From positions 1-49,210 of the forward strand of contig JAKPTH010000341.1 in NCBI GenBank assembly GCA_029571125.1: a DNA stretch of 49,210 nt, read 5' to 3'. The notes beneath the pieces are model-generated. The model ran no database searches and had not been told where the DNA came from. It saw only the letters and a list, made by a program, of their open reading frames with translations. The position numbers and the translations under genes are program-made. Position 1 is the first letter of the stretch; each line of letters starts with the position of its first letter. The DNA is from a bacterium (GTDB lineage Bacteria; Muiribacteriota; UBA9980). This document shows positions 25,812 through 34,960 of this stretch, one piece after another.

Positions 25812-28475
25812 TCATGCGATCCATCTTATTTTAAAACTGACCGGCGTCATTATGTCTTCGCGCCTGACAAGCCTTACTGCCGGAACCGCCGCGCAACGGT
25901 TATTCGCAAGAACTTTAGCGTAAATTCCGCCCTGGATTTCGCCAAGCTTGTCGGCGATCAATTCCGCCGCCTTCGCCAGGTCGATCTCTTCCGCGCCGGC
26001 TTTCGGCACGAGAGCGAGGGCCAGACGCGGATCGCCGTTTTCGGTTTCGTATCTGCTCATTTGGAATTCGCCGCTCAGCCTGTCGTTAAGATAATGCACC
26101 CTTTCGATAACGGTTTTAATCACGCCGACGGACAGCTTGCTGCCCATGAAGGTAAGGCCGTCTTTGCGGCCGCTGACTATCACGAAAGGTTTTTTATCCG
26201 CGCCGGCCGGATCGTAGCCGCGTTCAGACATCAATTTAAAAGGGTCAAGGCCGTTTTCTTTGACGAGCGCCATCATCTTATCGTAATCCATCACGAACCC
26301 GGCGTCGTTGGAACGGTATCTTATGAGCGGGACTATTCCAGGCCGCGTCATTACGAGCTCGCCGTCGACTTCTTCGATAAATATATCGGAAGGCGAATAT
26401 TGACATATAGTAGGCATGGTTTCATAGCCGAGTATTTTTTCCAGAAGGCCGTTTTCGTGAAGCAGCCGCTTTATGGCTATGCACAGCGGCGTTTCTTTTC
26501 CCACGCTGCGAAAATCCGTAGCGCCGTAGCCGGAGCTTATCGAAGTGAGGAACCCGTAAGGATATTCGAGCAGTTCGTTAATCCTGTCGCGGAAAGATTC
26601 GGAATAGCCTTCGCCTATAAGACGAAGCTTTATATTAAATTTTTGTATATCCACGCCTTCGGCCGCGAGCCTTTCAAGAATATTTTTAGCCGTCGGGCCG
26701 TATGAAAATAAAATAGTTTGTTTATAATACTTTGAAAATTCAGCTATAGCCTCCATGCATTCTTTTTCTTCACGGCCGGGCGTTATAAGCGTGATCGTTC
26801 CGGTCTCGATGCCGATCGCGCGAAGCACGTAGGCGAAAAGGGCACCGCTGAGGTTGCCGCCCATTAAAAGGCCCAGAACCACGAGCGTGGGAGTGGAGGA
26901 AATTTTATAGTTCCTGTCGAGTTCTTCGAACGTGCGCTTCCAGTAGCCTATTTCGGTTTCGCGCGAGCACGGCCAGTACACGTGTTTTCCAGAAGTCCCC
27001 GAGCTGTGCGCTATGAAGTGCGCTTTATCGAGCGCGCCGCCGGAGCACCTTTCGGTAATCGCGTAAGCGTTTATATACGACGGCTTGTCCATGAACGGAA
27101 GTTTTTTGAAATCGTCCGCGCTTTTTACCGCAGGCAGCCCGCCGCATGCGGTTTCAATAAATTTTTTATAAGCCGGCGTTTTTTCGACGGCCTGATTGTA
27201 AAACTCGACCGGGTCCACTTCTTTAGCGGCCGCAGCGGAGCATGAAGAGCCTATTTTAAGGTTCGTAAGCCCCCAGCCGGCGCCGGCGGGAACTTTTAGC
27301 GTGCCTTCGTGATATTCGGGCGAATCGGCTATATTTTCAACGAAATAAGGCGCCTGTGAAACATGGTCGCCCGGAAGGTCGATTTCTTCGCGCGCGCTGA
27401 AATGAACGTTGGCGGTCTTGCCCATGGCGGATTCGTGCATTCCGCCGCACCAGGCCGACACTTTATTTATACTGCACAGCCGGGCTATTTTGATGGCTTC
27501 CAGATAACCGCCGACGCGCGGCGGCTTAATATTTATTATGAGCTTCGAGACATCCGAATATTGCTTCCACAATTCGATCGCCTGTCTGGCGTGCGCCGCT
27601 GTCAAAATGCTTTCATCCATACAGATCGGCGTTTTGAGACCGGCCAGCGCCCTTGCGTGATCGTATATGTCGTCGTTCGGCCCCGGCTGTTCGATCATCA
27701 TAAGGTTGAATTCGTCGAGCCTTTTCAGCAGCCCGATATGCTCCGGATTGAATAAGTCGTAGGCGGCGTTAGCGTCAACCTGAAGCCTTATATGCGGATA
27801 ACGGGCCCTTATGGCGGCCACATATTCGATATCTTTTCCGGGTTTGATCTTCACCTTTATCCGGGCCGCTTTCATATGCTCGACGGCAGTTTCAATTTTT
27901 TTCATGAGCGCTTCTATGGTAGGTTCCAGCCCGACGCTGGTTCCGGCCTCCACCGTTTTTTTTACGCATCCCCATAACTCGGAAACTGAAACGCCGCGCA
28001 TCTTTGCCAGAGCGTCCCAGTATGCGCCTTCGACTCCCGCGCGGGCCATATTATGTCCGACCACCCATTTATAAAGCTTTATAAAAGAGCAGACGTCCGT
28101 AACGGCCGATTTCTTAGCGGCCGCTTCGTCGAGCGACGATATTATATAGCCCAGGGCGGTTTCTACGCTTTTATGGCATTCGTAATCGTACCAGGGCGCC
28201 GAAAGCGGCGAGCACTCGCCTATTCCGCAAATAACGCTTCCGTCGGCCCTGCGGAAAGTGATTTCCGGATACAGCCTCACCAGAGAGTCGAAGCGGCCGA
28301 AAGAAGTTTCAAAAGGTATGCAAAGTTTCATCTCACGCTTGTGGACCGTAACTTTTTGTATAAAAAGCGGTTCGGTATTTTCAAAAATGCCGAGCTCTTT
28401 CAGGCCAAGATTTTTCTCATTGACTTCACCTGCATAACCGCAGTTTCCGGCTTTATTAGTTTTATCGAAAGCCAT
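25812..28475 (-). CDS. Fusion protein: enolase-superfamily NSAR/OSBS (MenC-like) domain plus PaaK-like adenylate-forming ligase domain
   Basis: Residues ~50-420: PFETSFGRF, KVKIKPGKD, QVDANAAY, MIEQP, CMDES, IINIKPPRVGG, WCGGMHESAMGK; residues ~420-887: HSSGTSGKHVYWP, SSGYGATD, PLIRYRSND. Confidence 0.85.
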   Translation of the reverse strand: MAFDKTNKAGNCGYAGEVNEKNLGLKELGIFENTEPLFIQKVTVHKREMKLCIPFETSFGRFDSLVRLYPEITFRRADGSVICGIGECSPLSAPWYDYECHKSVETALGYIISSLDEAAAKKSAVTDVCSFIKLYKWVVGHNMARAGVEGAYWDALAKMRGVSVSELWGCVKKTVEAGTSVGLEPTIEALMKKIETAVEHMKAARIKVKIKPGKDIEYVAAIRARYPHIRLQVDANAAYDLFNPEHIGLLKRLDEFNLMMIEQPGPNDDIYDHARALAGLKTPICMDESILTAAHARQAIELWKQYSDVSKLIINIKPPRVGGYLEAIKIARLCSINKVSAWCGGMHESAMGKTANVHFSAREEIDLPGDHVSQAPYFVENIADSPEYHEGTLKVPAGAGWGLTNLKIGSSCSAAAAKEVDPVEFYNQAVEKTPAYKKFIETACGGLPAVKSADDFKKLPFMDKPSYINAYAITERCSGGALDKAHFIAHSSGTSGKHVYWPCSRETEIGYWKRTFEELDRNYKISSTPTLVVLGLLMGGNLSGALFAYVLRAIGIETGTITLITPGREEKECMEAIAEFSKYYKQTILFSYGPTAKNILERLAAEGVDIQKFNIKLRLIGEGYSESFRDRINELLEYPYGFLTSISSGYGATDFRSVGKETPLCIAIKRLLHENGLLEKILGYETMPTICQYSPSDIFIEEVDGELVMTRPGIVPLIRYRSNDAGFVMDYDKMMALVKENGLDPFKLMSERGYDPAGADKKPFVIVSGRKDGLTFMGSKLSVGVIKTVIERVHYLNDRLSGEFQMSRYETENGDPRLALALVPKAGAEEIDLAKAAELIADKLGEIQGGIYAKVLANNRCAAVPAVRLVRREDIMTPVSFKIRWIA

Positions 28476-28503
28476 TTAAAAACTCCTTGTATTATAATTT
28501 TTA

Positions 28504-29343
28504 TTAAGCGAAAAGCAGAAGGCTTCCCGACATTACAACCATGCCGGAAATAAGCCCGTATATGGCGATATGGTGCTCGCCGTATTTTTCGGCCGTAGGC
28601 AGAAGCTCGTCAAGCGATATATAAACCATTATGCCCGCCACGGCCGCGAACACATATCCGAACAGGGCATCGCTGAAAAAATTCAAGAGCAGAAAATATC
28701 CGATAATCGCTCCCAGCGGCTCTGAAAGGCCAGACATGAACGAATACATGAATGCTTTACGCCTGCTCTTGGTGGCGTAGTATATGGGAACGGAAACGGC
28801 GATTCCTTCGGGAATGTTATGGATCGCTATAGCCACGGCTATGCTTATGCCTATGCCCGGCTCCTGCAGGCCGCCTATAAAAGTGGCCAGGCCCTCGGGA
28901 AAGTTGTGTATCGCTATGGCAAGGGCAGAAAACATGCCCATTCTCAGAAGGTGTTTGCTTTTCGCCTCTTCTCTGGCGATCTTTAGTTGGTCTTCGCTGC
29001 ATTCAGCGCACATATCATCCATAAATTCGGTTTCGTGAGGGTTTTCGTAAGAAGGAACCAGTTTGTCTATAAGCGCTATAATAGCCATTCCGGCAAAAAA
29101 CGAAAGCACGGTAAGAGAATAGCCGGTTTTGGGGCCGTAAACCGATATAAGCGAAGTTTTCGCCTTTACGAAAATCTCCACGAACGATACATATATCATG
29201 ACCCCGGCGGAAAAGCCGAGCGAACCAGAAAGGAAGCGCGGATCGAATTTTTTGGCAAAAAACGCGATCGCGCTGCCAATGCCGGTTGAAAGGCCGGCGA
29301 AAATAGTTAGTCCTAAAGCGAATAAAACATTTTCTGTATTCAT
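28504..29343 (-). CDS. ZIP-family divalent metal transporter (ZupT-like)
   Basis: ALAIAIHNFPEGLATFIGGLQEPGIGISIAVAIAIHNIPEGIAVSVPIYYAT. Confidence 0.95.
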   Translation of the reverse strand: MNTENVLFALGLTIFAGLSTGIGSAIAFFAKKFDPRFLSGSLGFSAGVMIYVSFVEIFVKAKTSLISVYGPKTGYSLTVLSFFAGMAIIALIDKLVPSYENPHETEFMDDMCAECSEDQLKIAREEAKSKHLLRMGMFSALAIAIHNFPEGLATFIGGLQEPGIGISIAVAIAIHNIPEGIAVSVPIYYATKSRRKAFMYSFMSGLSEPLGAIIGYFLLLNFFSDALFGYVFAAVAGIMVYISLDELLPTAEKYGEHHIAIYGLISGMVVMSGSLLLFA

Positions 29344-29359
29344 TTGACTCTCTTTCAGG

Positions 29360-31201
29360 CTATTTTACTTTAAGCGGCAGATAAGGATCGCCTAAAAGGT
29401 TGAGCTCGAAAAATACCCAGCGCGTGGTGCCGTGGCCCATGAATTTTACGTTGGCTTCTTTTGAAGCCTGGTTTGCGTCGCCAAGGCGGTTTTTGCCGAG
29501 GGCGAACAGGGCGTTGGTGAACTGGCGGTGGAAATACTGCGACGCGCCGCGGCATGAAACGGATGCGTCCGGATCGGGATCTTCGGGTCCGAGGCCGTAA
29601 GAAGAGTTTCCGATAACGGCGTAAGAGCCGGCCGGCGAAGTCACATGAGCCGAAAGTATGCAGTTTCTATCGGTAAAGCGGCCGCAGTAGCAGCCCTGGG
29701 TGTAAAGAAGGTAATAACGGCTATTGGCCAGCCTGCTAAGGCCGCTTGAATAAAGGCGCATATTGCTGGTGACGCTCGAATGGCCTATGTGGTTGAGTAT
29801 GTATATTCCGCCGTTTATAGCGTTGATAATATCGGCAGATGACCACTTTTTATCCTGATCGAAAAGATAGGCGCGCGGGTAATCCGCCGGATATCCCGCG
29901 GTGGTAAAACCGTGAACCGTGGCGCCGTTTTCGATCTCTTTCATATACGTTTTGCCCCATATTCCGGGAAAGAGGCTTTCGCCGCAGAAAAACGCCTTTC
30001 CGGTTTCGCCTTCGTAATAGCCATAGGCGGCGATGTTTTTCTTTAAAAAGTTAGCGAGAGCGGCCGCGGTATCGGCGGGAACCCTTCCTACGGATAATTC
30101 CGAAAACATGTCTATATCTCCGCCGTTAAGGCCGTCGGCCGGATCGCCGTATATTCCGTCTTTATTTTCATCGAAAGTGCCGTCGAGGTTGCAATAGTAA
30201 ACGTCGCCCGGAAGCAGCTGGTCGAAATTATCTTTTTCCCACTTGAAAGCCGCATGAAGTTTTCTGACCGGAATCACGGGGTTAGCGTCCATGGAACCGC
30301 CCGCCAGCAGAACGTATTTGACGCCGCTTTCGTTATAACGCTTTCTGAGATAGTTTCTTAATTTATCGGCGCCGTCGCGGCCTTCCGATGACGAAAGGAT
30401 ATCTTCTATGAGAGCGATTTCGGTTTTAAGGCCTTTTTCATTCAGGAATTTAGAAAATTTCTGGAAATTGTATTCTTCGGCGGAAGCCGCGAGAGCCTTT
30501 GAAGTTACGATAAGATAATCAACCGGAGCCTTTTTAGAGATTTTTACGGCTTTATAACCGCTAATATCGCCCGGATTGTCCACGAGGGATTTAACGTATT
30601 CGCGGTCGCTTTCGATATCGCGCACCACGGCGGCCGTAGAGCTTTTTTTAGCCGGCTTAAGGCCGTATGAAAGCACCGTGCGGGTGTAGTAATAAACTTT
30701 CCCCGTTTCGGCCTGATACATAACGGGGTTGATGTTCAAAACGAGAATTTTATAACCGCGCGCGCTCTGGATAGACATATTCGCCATTACGCCGGCCGGA
30801 TAAATTCCGGAGTAACTGTATTTAAATGCAGGCGCTTTGCCGCCGTTCATCAAAGCGTCGGTTTTTCTTTTTTCGGCGGCCTGCTTTTCGAAGGAAAGCG
30901 GAATGTTATACGCTACGGGCCTCAGTAAGTATTCGCCTTTAATTTCAGTTAAGTTTAAGGGAGTCACCCTGACGTTTTCGGCTACGAATCCCTGCGGCAG
31001 AAGTATGGATACGGGCTTGAAAGGAAGCGCCGGCATGGCGGGTTCGATGGTAAGCGGAAGGCCGTCTAAAGATATGTCGTAGTAACTGCCGGACTTTACA
31101 AGTTTCGGAGCGTTGAAATCATAGACTACCTCTTCGGCGAATGCCGCGCCCGTACAAATAAACATCAAAATAAACGCGATTAGTAAAACCGTTTTTTTCA
31201 T
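29360..31201 (-). CDS. Peptidase family C25 (gingipain-like) secreted cysteine protease
   Basis: Signal peptide; gingipain-type propeptide; DYLIVTSKALA; YILNHIGHSS (His) and LLYTQGCYCGRF (Cys). Confidence 0.88.
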   Translation of the reverse strand: MKKTVLLIAFILMFICTGAAFAEEVVYDFNAPKLVKSGSYYDISLDGLPLTIEPAMPALPFKPVSILLPQGFVAENVRVTPLNLTEIKGEYLLRPVAYNIPLSFEKQAAEKRKTDALMNGGKAPAFKYSYSGIYPAGVMANMSIQSARGYKILVLNINPVMYQAETGKVYYYTRTVLSYGLKPAKKSSTAAVVRDIESDREYVKSLVDNPGDISGYKAVKISKKAPVDYLIVTSKALAASAEEYNFQKFSKFLNEKGLKTEIALIEDILSSSEGRDGADKLRNYLRKRYNESGVKYVLLAGGSMDANPVIPVRKLHAAFKWEKDNFDQLLPGDVYYCNLDGTFDENKDGIYGDPADGLNGGDIDMFSELSVGRVPADTAAALANFLKKNIAAYGYYEGETGKAFFCGESLFPGIWGKTYMKEIENGATVHGFTTAGYPADYPRAYLFDQDKKWSSADIINAINGGIYILNHIGHSSVTSNMRLYSSGLSRLANSRYYLLYTQGCYCGRFTDRNCILSAHVTSPAGSYAVIGNSSYGLGPEDPDPDASVSCRGASQYFHRQFTNALFALGKNRLGDANQASKEANVKFMGHGTTRWVFFELNLLGDPYLPLKVK

Positions 31202-31365
31202 ACTTCATACCCCTTTTCATATTATAAATCATAAATTTCAGATTTGCTTATTTAACTGAGTTTATTTTAATCCATTAAGCACATATTTTTATCTATTACA
31301 TTCTATATAATTTATAACTAAAAATCAACGATTATTAATATAAATTTTGTCGGTTTTCTCTTCTT

Positions 31366-31389
31366 TTTTATTTCGCGAGCGAAATAAAA
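31366..31389. promoter_or_regulatory. 24-bp inverted repeat upstream of the FIST gene
   Basis: TTTTATTTCGC-GA-GCGAAATAAAA, 11-bp perfect arms, upstream of TATAAT at 31413-31418. Confidence 0.6.
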
Positions 31390-31446
31390 TTCAATATTTT
31401 TTTTAAATATGTTATAATTGTAGGCGAATAGATTTTAATAAACAAC

Positions 31447-32610
31447 ATGAAAGGCGGAACTGTCATGCTTAAAGCAGCGGTAGGCCACAGCGAATACTTC
31501 GACGCGAAAGACGCGGCCGAAGAATTGATCGCGCAATGCGAAGAAGCGCTCGAAGGCGCGAAACCTTCGGCGGGAATGCTCTTCGCCGCGCCAAGCTGCG
31601 AATACGCCGATTTATTAAAACTCGTCAACGCCAGATACGAGGGCATCGAGCTTATCGGCGCGACTTCCGACGGAGAAATATCTTCCTGCGGCTCTTTCAA
31701 AGAAGACTCGTCGCTTCTGGTCCTTTTCGCGTCGGACGAAGTTGAAATAAAAGCCGGAATAGGGACGGGCGCGTCACTTGACACTACGGCCGCGGCCCAA
31801 AACGCGCTTCAGACGGCGCGAAAAAACCTGACGAAGCCGGCGGCGCTCTGCGTCGCTCTGCCGGACGTAACTTCCATGAACGGAGTGCACCTCGCCGACT
31901 GCCTCAACGACGCGGCGGGCGCAAGCGCCGTGGTTATAGGCGGCGGAGCTTCGGCGCAGGGCGGAGTTAAAAAAACCTTCCAGTTCCATAAAAACGATAT
32001 ATTTACGGATTCGATCGCGGTCCTGGTTTTCAGCGAACCTGTAAAGTTTTCGTTCGGCGCGGCCAGCGGCTGGAAGGCCGTCGGAAACAGAAAAACAGTC
32101 ACCAGATCGCAGCGAAATATAATCCATGAAATAGACGCAAAACCCGCGTCCGAATTTTATTCCAATTACTTCGACGGCGCCACCGGCGTTCTCGGCGGAG
32201 AATTTCCCATGATGATATTCGAAGAAGGCGAAAATATTCCTTATATCAGGGCCGTGATACAGGTGGACTGCGGCGGCGGAACCATAAAGGCCGCCGGCGA
32301 CGTAAAAGAAGGAACGAGCGTGCAGTTCGCCGAGGCCGGACGCGACGAAATAATAGACGGCGCCGGTGAGTCCATAGAAATGGCCGTTAAAAATTTTAAA
32401 GGCCGGCCTGAATTTTTATTAGTTTTTTCCTGCGCGGCCCGAAAAAATATACTGGGAACCAAAACCGGGCTCGAGTTCGAAGCGCTTAAAAACGCAGCGC
32501 CCCGGATCGCCGGATTTTATACTTACGGCGAAATTGGGCCGCTGGGGCCCGGAAAACCGGCGAAGTTCCACAATGCCACCATAATAACGCTTTTAATGGG
32601 AGTCGATTAA
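31447..32610 (+). CDS. FIST N/C-domain sensory protein
   Basis: GMLFAAPSCEYADLLKLVNARYEGIELIGATSDGEIS; VIGGGASAQGGVKKTFQF; FYTYGEIGPLGPGKPAKFHNATIITLLM. Confidence 0.9.
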   Translation: MKGGTVMLKAAVGHSEYFDAKDAAEELIAQCEEALEGAKPSAGMLFAAPSCEYADLLKLVNARYEGIELIGATSDGEISSCGSFKEDSSLLVLFASDEVEIKAGIGTGASLDTTAAAQNALQTARKNLTKPAALCVALPDVTSMNGVHLADCLNDAAGASAVVIGGGASAQGGVKKTFQFHKNDIFTDSIAVLVFSEPVKFSFGAASGWKAVGNRKTVTRSQRNIIHEIDAKPASEFYSNYFDGATGVLGGEFPMMIFEEGENIPYIRAVIQVDCGGGTIKAAGDVKEGTSVQFAEAGRDEIIDGAGESIEMAVKNFKGRPEFLLVFSCAARKNILGTKTGLEFEALKNAAPRIAGFYTYGEIGPLGPGKPAKFHNATIITLLMGVD

Positions 32611-32625
32611 CTCGCCGGAGCGCTT

Positions 32626-33492
32626 ATGAACGAAGAAACCGATATAAACATTATAAAATTGGAAAAACAAATAAAGGTCATACGTCAAAAGCTCGAGCGA
32701 AGCGAGACTAACCGCGCCATCCTTGAAGACGTAAAAGACGCCAACCAGAAACTGCTTAAAAAGGTCAACCTCGAAGTAGAAGAAGCGCGCGCCACCATAG
32801 AACGCCAGAACGAAGAATTAGTCAAACTTTACGCCGAACTGGAAATAGAAAAGCAAAAAGCGGAAAACCTCTTATTGAACATACTTCCTTTCAAAATCGC
32901 CGGCGAACTCAAGGCCGCCGGAAAAGTGACGGCCGTTTATTTCGAGTCCGCCACCGTACTTTTCACCGACATAGTCGGCTTCACTAAAATGTCGAAACTG
33001 CTCGACGAAAAAAGGCTCGTAGAAGCGCTCGACGACTGCTTCTGCGCGTTCGACGAAATAGTTAAAAAGCGCGGGCTGGAAAAGATCAAAACCATCGGCG
33101 ACAGCTATATGTGCGCGGGCGGCCTGCCGGAAACCAATTCCACCCATCCTTTCGACGCGGTTATGGCCGCGCTTGAAATGCAGGATGCGGTTTCCGAAAG
33201 AAAACGTAAAAAAGCCTCGGCGGGCGAATTTTATTGGGATATACGCCTCGGAATACACACGGGGCCTTTGATAGCCGGCGTGGTCGGCAAAAACAAGTTC
33301 GCTTACGACGTATGGGGCACGACGGTGAACACGGCCTCTAGAATGGAATCCAGCGGCGAAGCCGGCCGGATCAATATATCGGGCGCAACTTATGAGTTGG
33401 TGAAAGACCGCTTCACAACCGAGCCGCGAGGAAAAGTCCTGGCTAAAAATATGGGCGAAATAGAAATGTATTTCGTCAACGGCGTAAAATAA
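32626..33492 (+). CDS. Class III adenylate/guanylate cyclase with N-terminal coiled coil
   Basis: VLFTDIVGFTKMSKLL, EKIKTIGDSYMCAGG, IRLGIHTGPLIAGVVGKNKFAYDVWGTTVNTASRMES; 16 nt from the FIST gene. Confidence 0.93.
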   Translation: MNEETDINIIKLEKQIKVIRQKLERSETNRAILEDVKDANQKLLKKVNLEVEEARATIERQNEELVKLYAELEIEKQKAENLLLNILPFKIAGELKAAGKVTAVYFESATVLFTDIVGFTKMSKLLDEKRLVEALDDCFCAFDEIVKKRGLEKIKTIGDSYMCAGGLPETNSTHPFDAVMAALEMQDAVSERKRKKASAGEFYWDIRLGIHTGPLIAGVVGKNKFAYDVWGTTVNTASRMESSGEAGRINISGATYELVKDRFTTEPRGKVLAKNMGEIEMYFVNGVK

Positions 33493-33976
33493 ATGAGGCG
33501 CTTTCTCATTTCGTGTGAATAAACACGATTTTTATCATTAAATCCCTTTAAATATTGTATTTCCATTTTTCGATAAGGGAAGGCAAGTCGCCAACGGCCA
33601 CTTCCTTGCCTTGAAATCCCTTCCAACCCCGGATCGGCCTGACGCTTTATTTCTGCATATCGCCGGCTTTTTACAGCCGCTTTAATCCGGTCCGCTTTTT
33701 TAGTGAATCGCTAAAATTTATTTACGCCTTCATTCTTTATTCTTCTTACATCTTTGTCTTTTCATATCTTATATTTTGTTGTTTTTCTCCGCTCCGCTCT
33801 TTTTTGCAGACGCGCGGTTAAGCGCTCGTCAGCGCTGCGATAATGGCTTTCTGGCAGATCAAGACGGAGTTTTTTATTGGCTTTTTGTAATCGCTTAATT
33901 AAAAAGACTTTATTTGCTTTTTATTAAGATATAAATAATAAAAATAAATGCGCTGATAAAAAATCAAAAATTGTTA

Positions 33977-34005
33977 TTGACAATAGAAAAATTTAATGTT
34001 AAAAT
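33977..34005 (+). promoter_or_regulatory. sigma70-type promoter for peroxiredoxin
   Basis: TTGACA 33977-33982, 17-nt spacer, TAAAAT 34000-34005. Confidence 0.7.
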
Positions 34006-34006
34006 C

Positions 34007-34025
34007 AATAATAAGAATCATTACT
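34007..34025. promoter_or_regulatory. Fur/PerR-box-like operator
   Basis: AATAATAAGAATCATTACT matches GATAATGATAATCATTATC at 14/19 positions, just downstream of the -10. Confidence 0.5.
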
Positions 34026-34105
34026 AATAAGTTTTAAAAATAAAGGCTTAAAAAGTTCTAAAAGCGCTATGGTGCGCATAAAATCAATATAAAGGAGAAT
34101 TTTAA

Positions 34106-34834
34106 ATGACAAATGAAACATTAAAACAACCCGTAATCGAATCCATGCCGCGCATAGGCGACAAAGCGCCTTCATTCAAAGCCGTCACCACTCAGGGCGA
34201 GATCGTTTTTCCCGAACAGTATCAGGGCAGCTGGGTAATTTTATTCAGCCATCCCGCCGATTTCACGCCCGTATGCACGTCAGAATTCATGACGTTCGCG
34301 ACGCTGGAAAACCAGTTCGCCGAAGTCAACTGCAAGCTGGTGGGCCTTTCCGTTGACGGATTATACAGCCATATCGCGTGGCTGAGGACTATAAAAGAAA
34401 AAATCGAATATAAAGGCATGAAAAACGTGGAAGTTAAATTTCCGCTTATCGAAGATATAACAATGGAAGTCGCCAAAAAATACGGCATGATGCAGCCCGG
34501 CGAAAGCTCCACTAAAGCCGTCCGCGCGGTTTTCGTAATCGACCCCAGGGGAATAATCCGCGCGATAATTTACTATCCGCTCAGCCTCGGCAGGAATTTC
34601 GACGAACTTTACAGAGTGGTCGTCGCGCTCCAGACGGCCGACGAATTTAAAGTGGCCACCCCGGCCGACTGGCGTCCGGGCGACGATGTGATAGTCCCCC
34701 CGGCGGGCTCGTGCGGAGTGGCGAAAGAGCGCATGGAAGGCAAAGACGACATAAAATGCTACGACTGGTTCTTCTGCACTAAAAAAATCGATAAAACCAA
34801 AGTGATGGGCGCTATTAAAAAAGCGGGCAAATAA
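34106..34834 (+). CDS. Peroxiredoxin (AhpC/TSA family, Prx6-like)
   Basis: FSHPADFTPVCTSEF peroxidatic Cys motif; VRAVFVIDPRGIIRAIIYYP. Confidence 0.95.
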   Translation: MTNETLKQPVIESMPRIGDKAPSFKAVTTQGEIVFPEQYQGSWVILFSHPADFTPVCTSEFMTFATLENQFAEVNCKLVGLSVDGLYSHIAWLRTIKEKIEYKGMKNVEVKFPLIEDITMEVAKKYGMMQPGESSTKAVRAVFVIDPRGIIRAIIYYPLSLGRNFDELYRVVVALQTADEFKVATPADWRPGDDVIVPPAGSCGVAKERMEGKDDIKCYDWFFCTKKIDKTKVMGAIKKAGK

Positions 34835-34873
34835 CCGGCAGCTTACAGCCGTTAAGTCCGCCGATTAAATTTA

Positions 34874-34899
34874 AAGGCCGCAGCGATGCGGCCTTTTTT
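34874..34899 (+). terminator. Rho-independent terminator after peroxiredoxin
   Basis: AAGGCCGCA-gcga-TGCGGCCTT followed by T-run. Confidence 0.8.
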
Positions 34900-34917
34900 C
34901 AAAATCGCAATAATCGA

Positions 34918-34954
34918 TTGCAATTTTGCAATATTTTTTCATTTGTGATATAAT
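34918..34954 (+). promoter_or_regulatory. sigma70 promoter with overlapping TTGCAA palindrome upstream of the sigma54 activator
   Basis: TTGCAATTTTGCAA (34918-34931); its distal TTGCAA (34926-34931) acts as the -35, 17-nt spacer, TATAAT (34949-34954). Confidence 0.65.
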
Positions 34955-34960
34955 TTTATT

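Noticed and set aside
26061-26705. 214-aa plus-strand ORF antisense to the PaaK-like domain
   Set aside because: Shadow ORF with aromatic/Arg-rich bias; sense strand retains catalytic motifs.
24270-28475. Menaquinone (MenC/MenE) biosynthesis as the function of the fusion operon
   Set aside because: No menF, menD, menH, menB or menA homologues nearby, the ligase domain is PaaK-like rather than MenE-like, and a GNAT and exporter are present; not supported as the primary interpretation.
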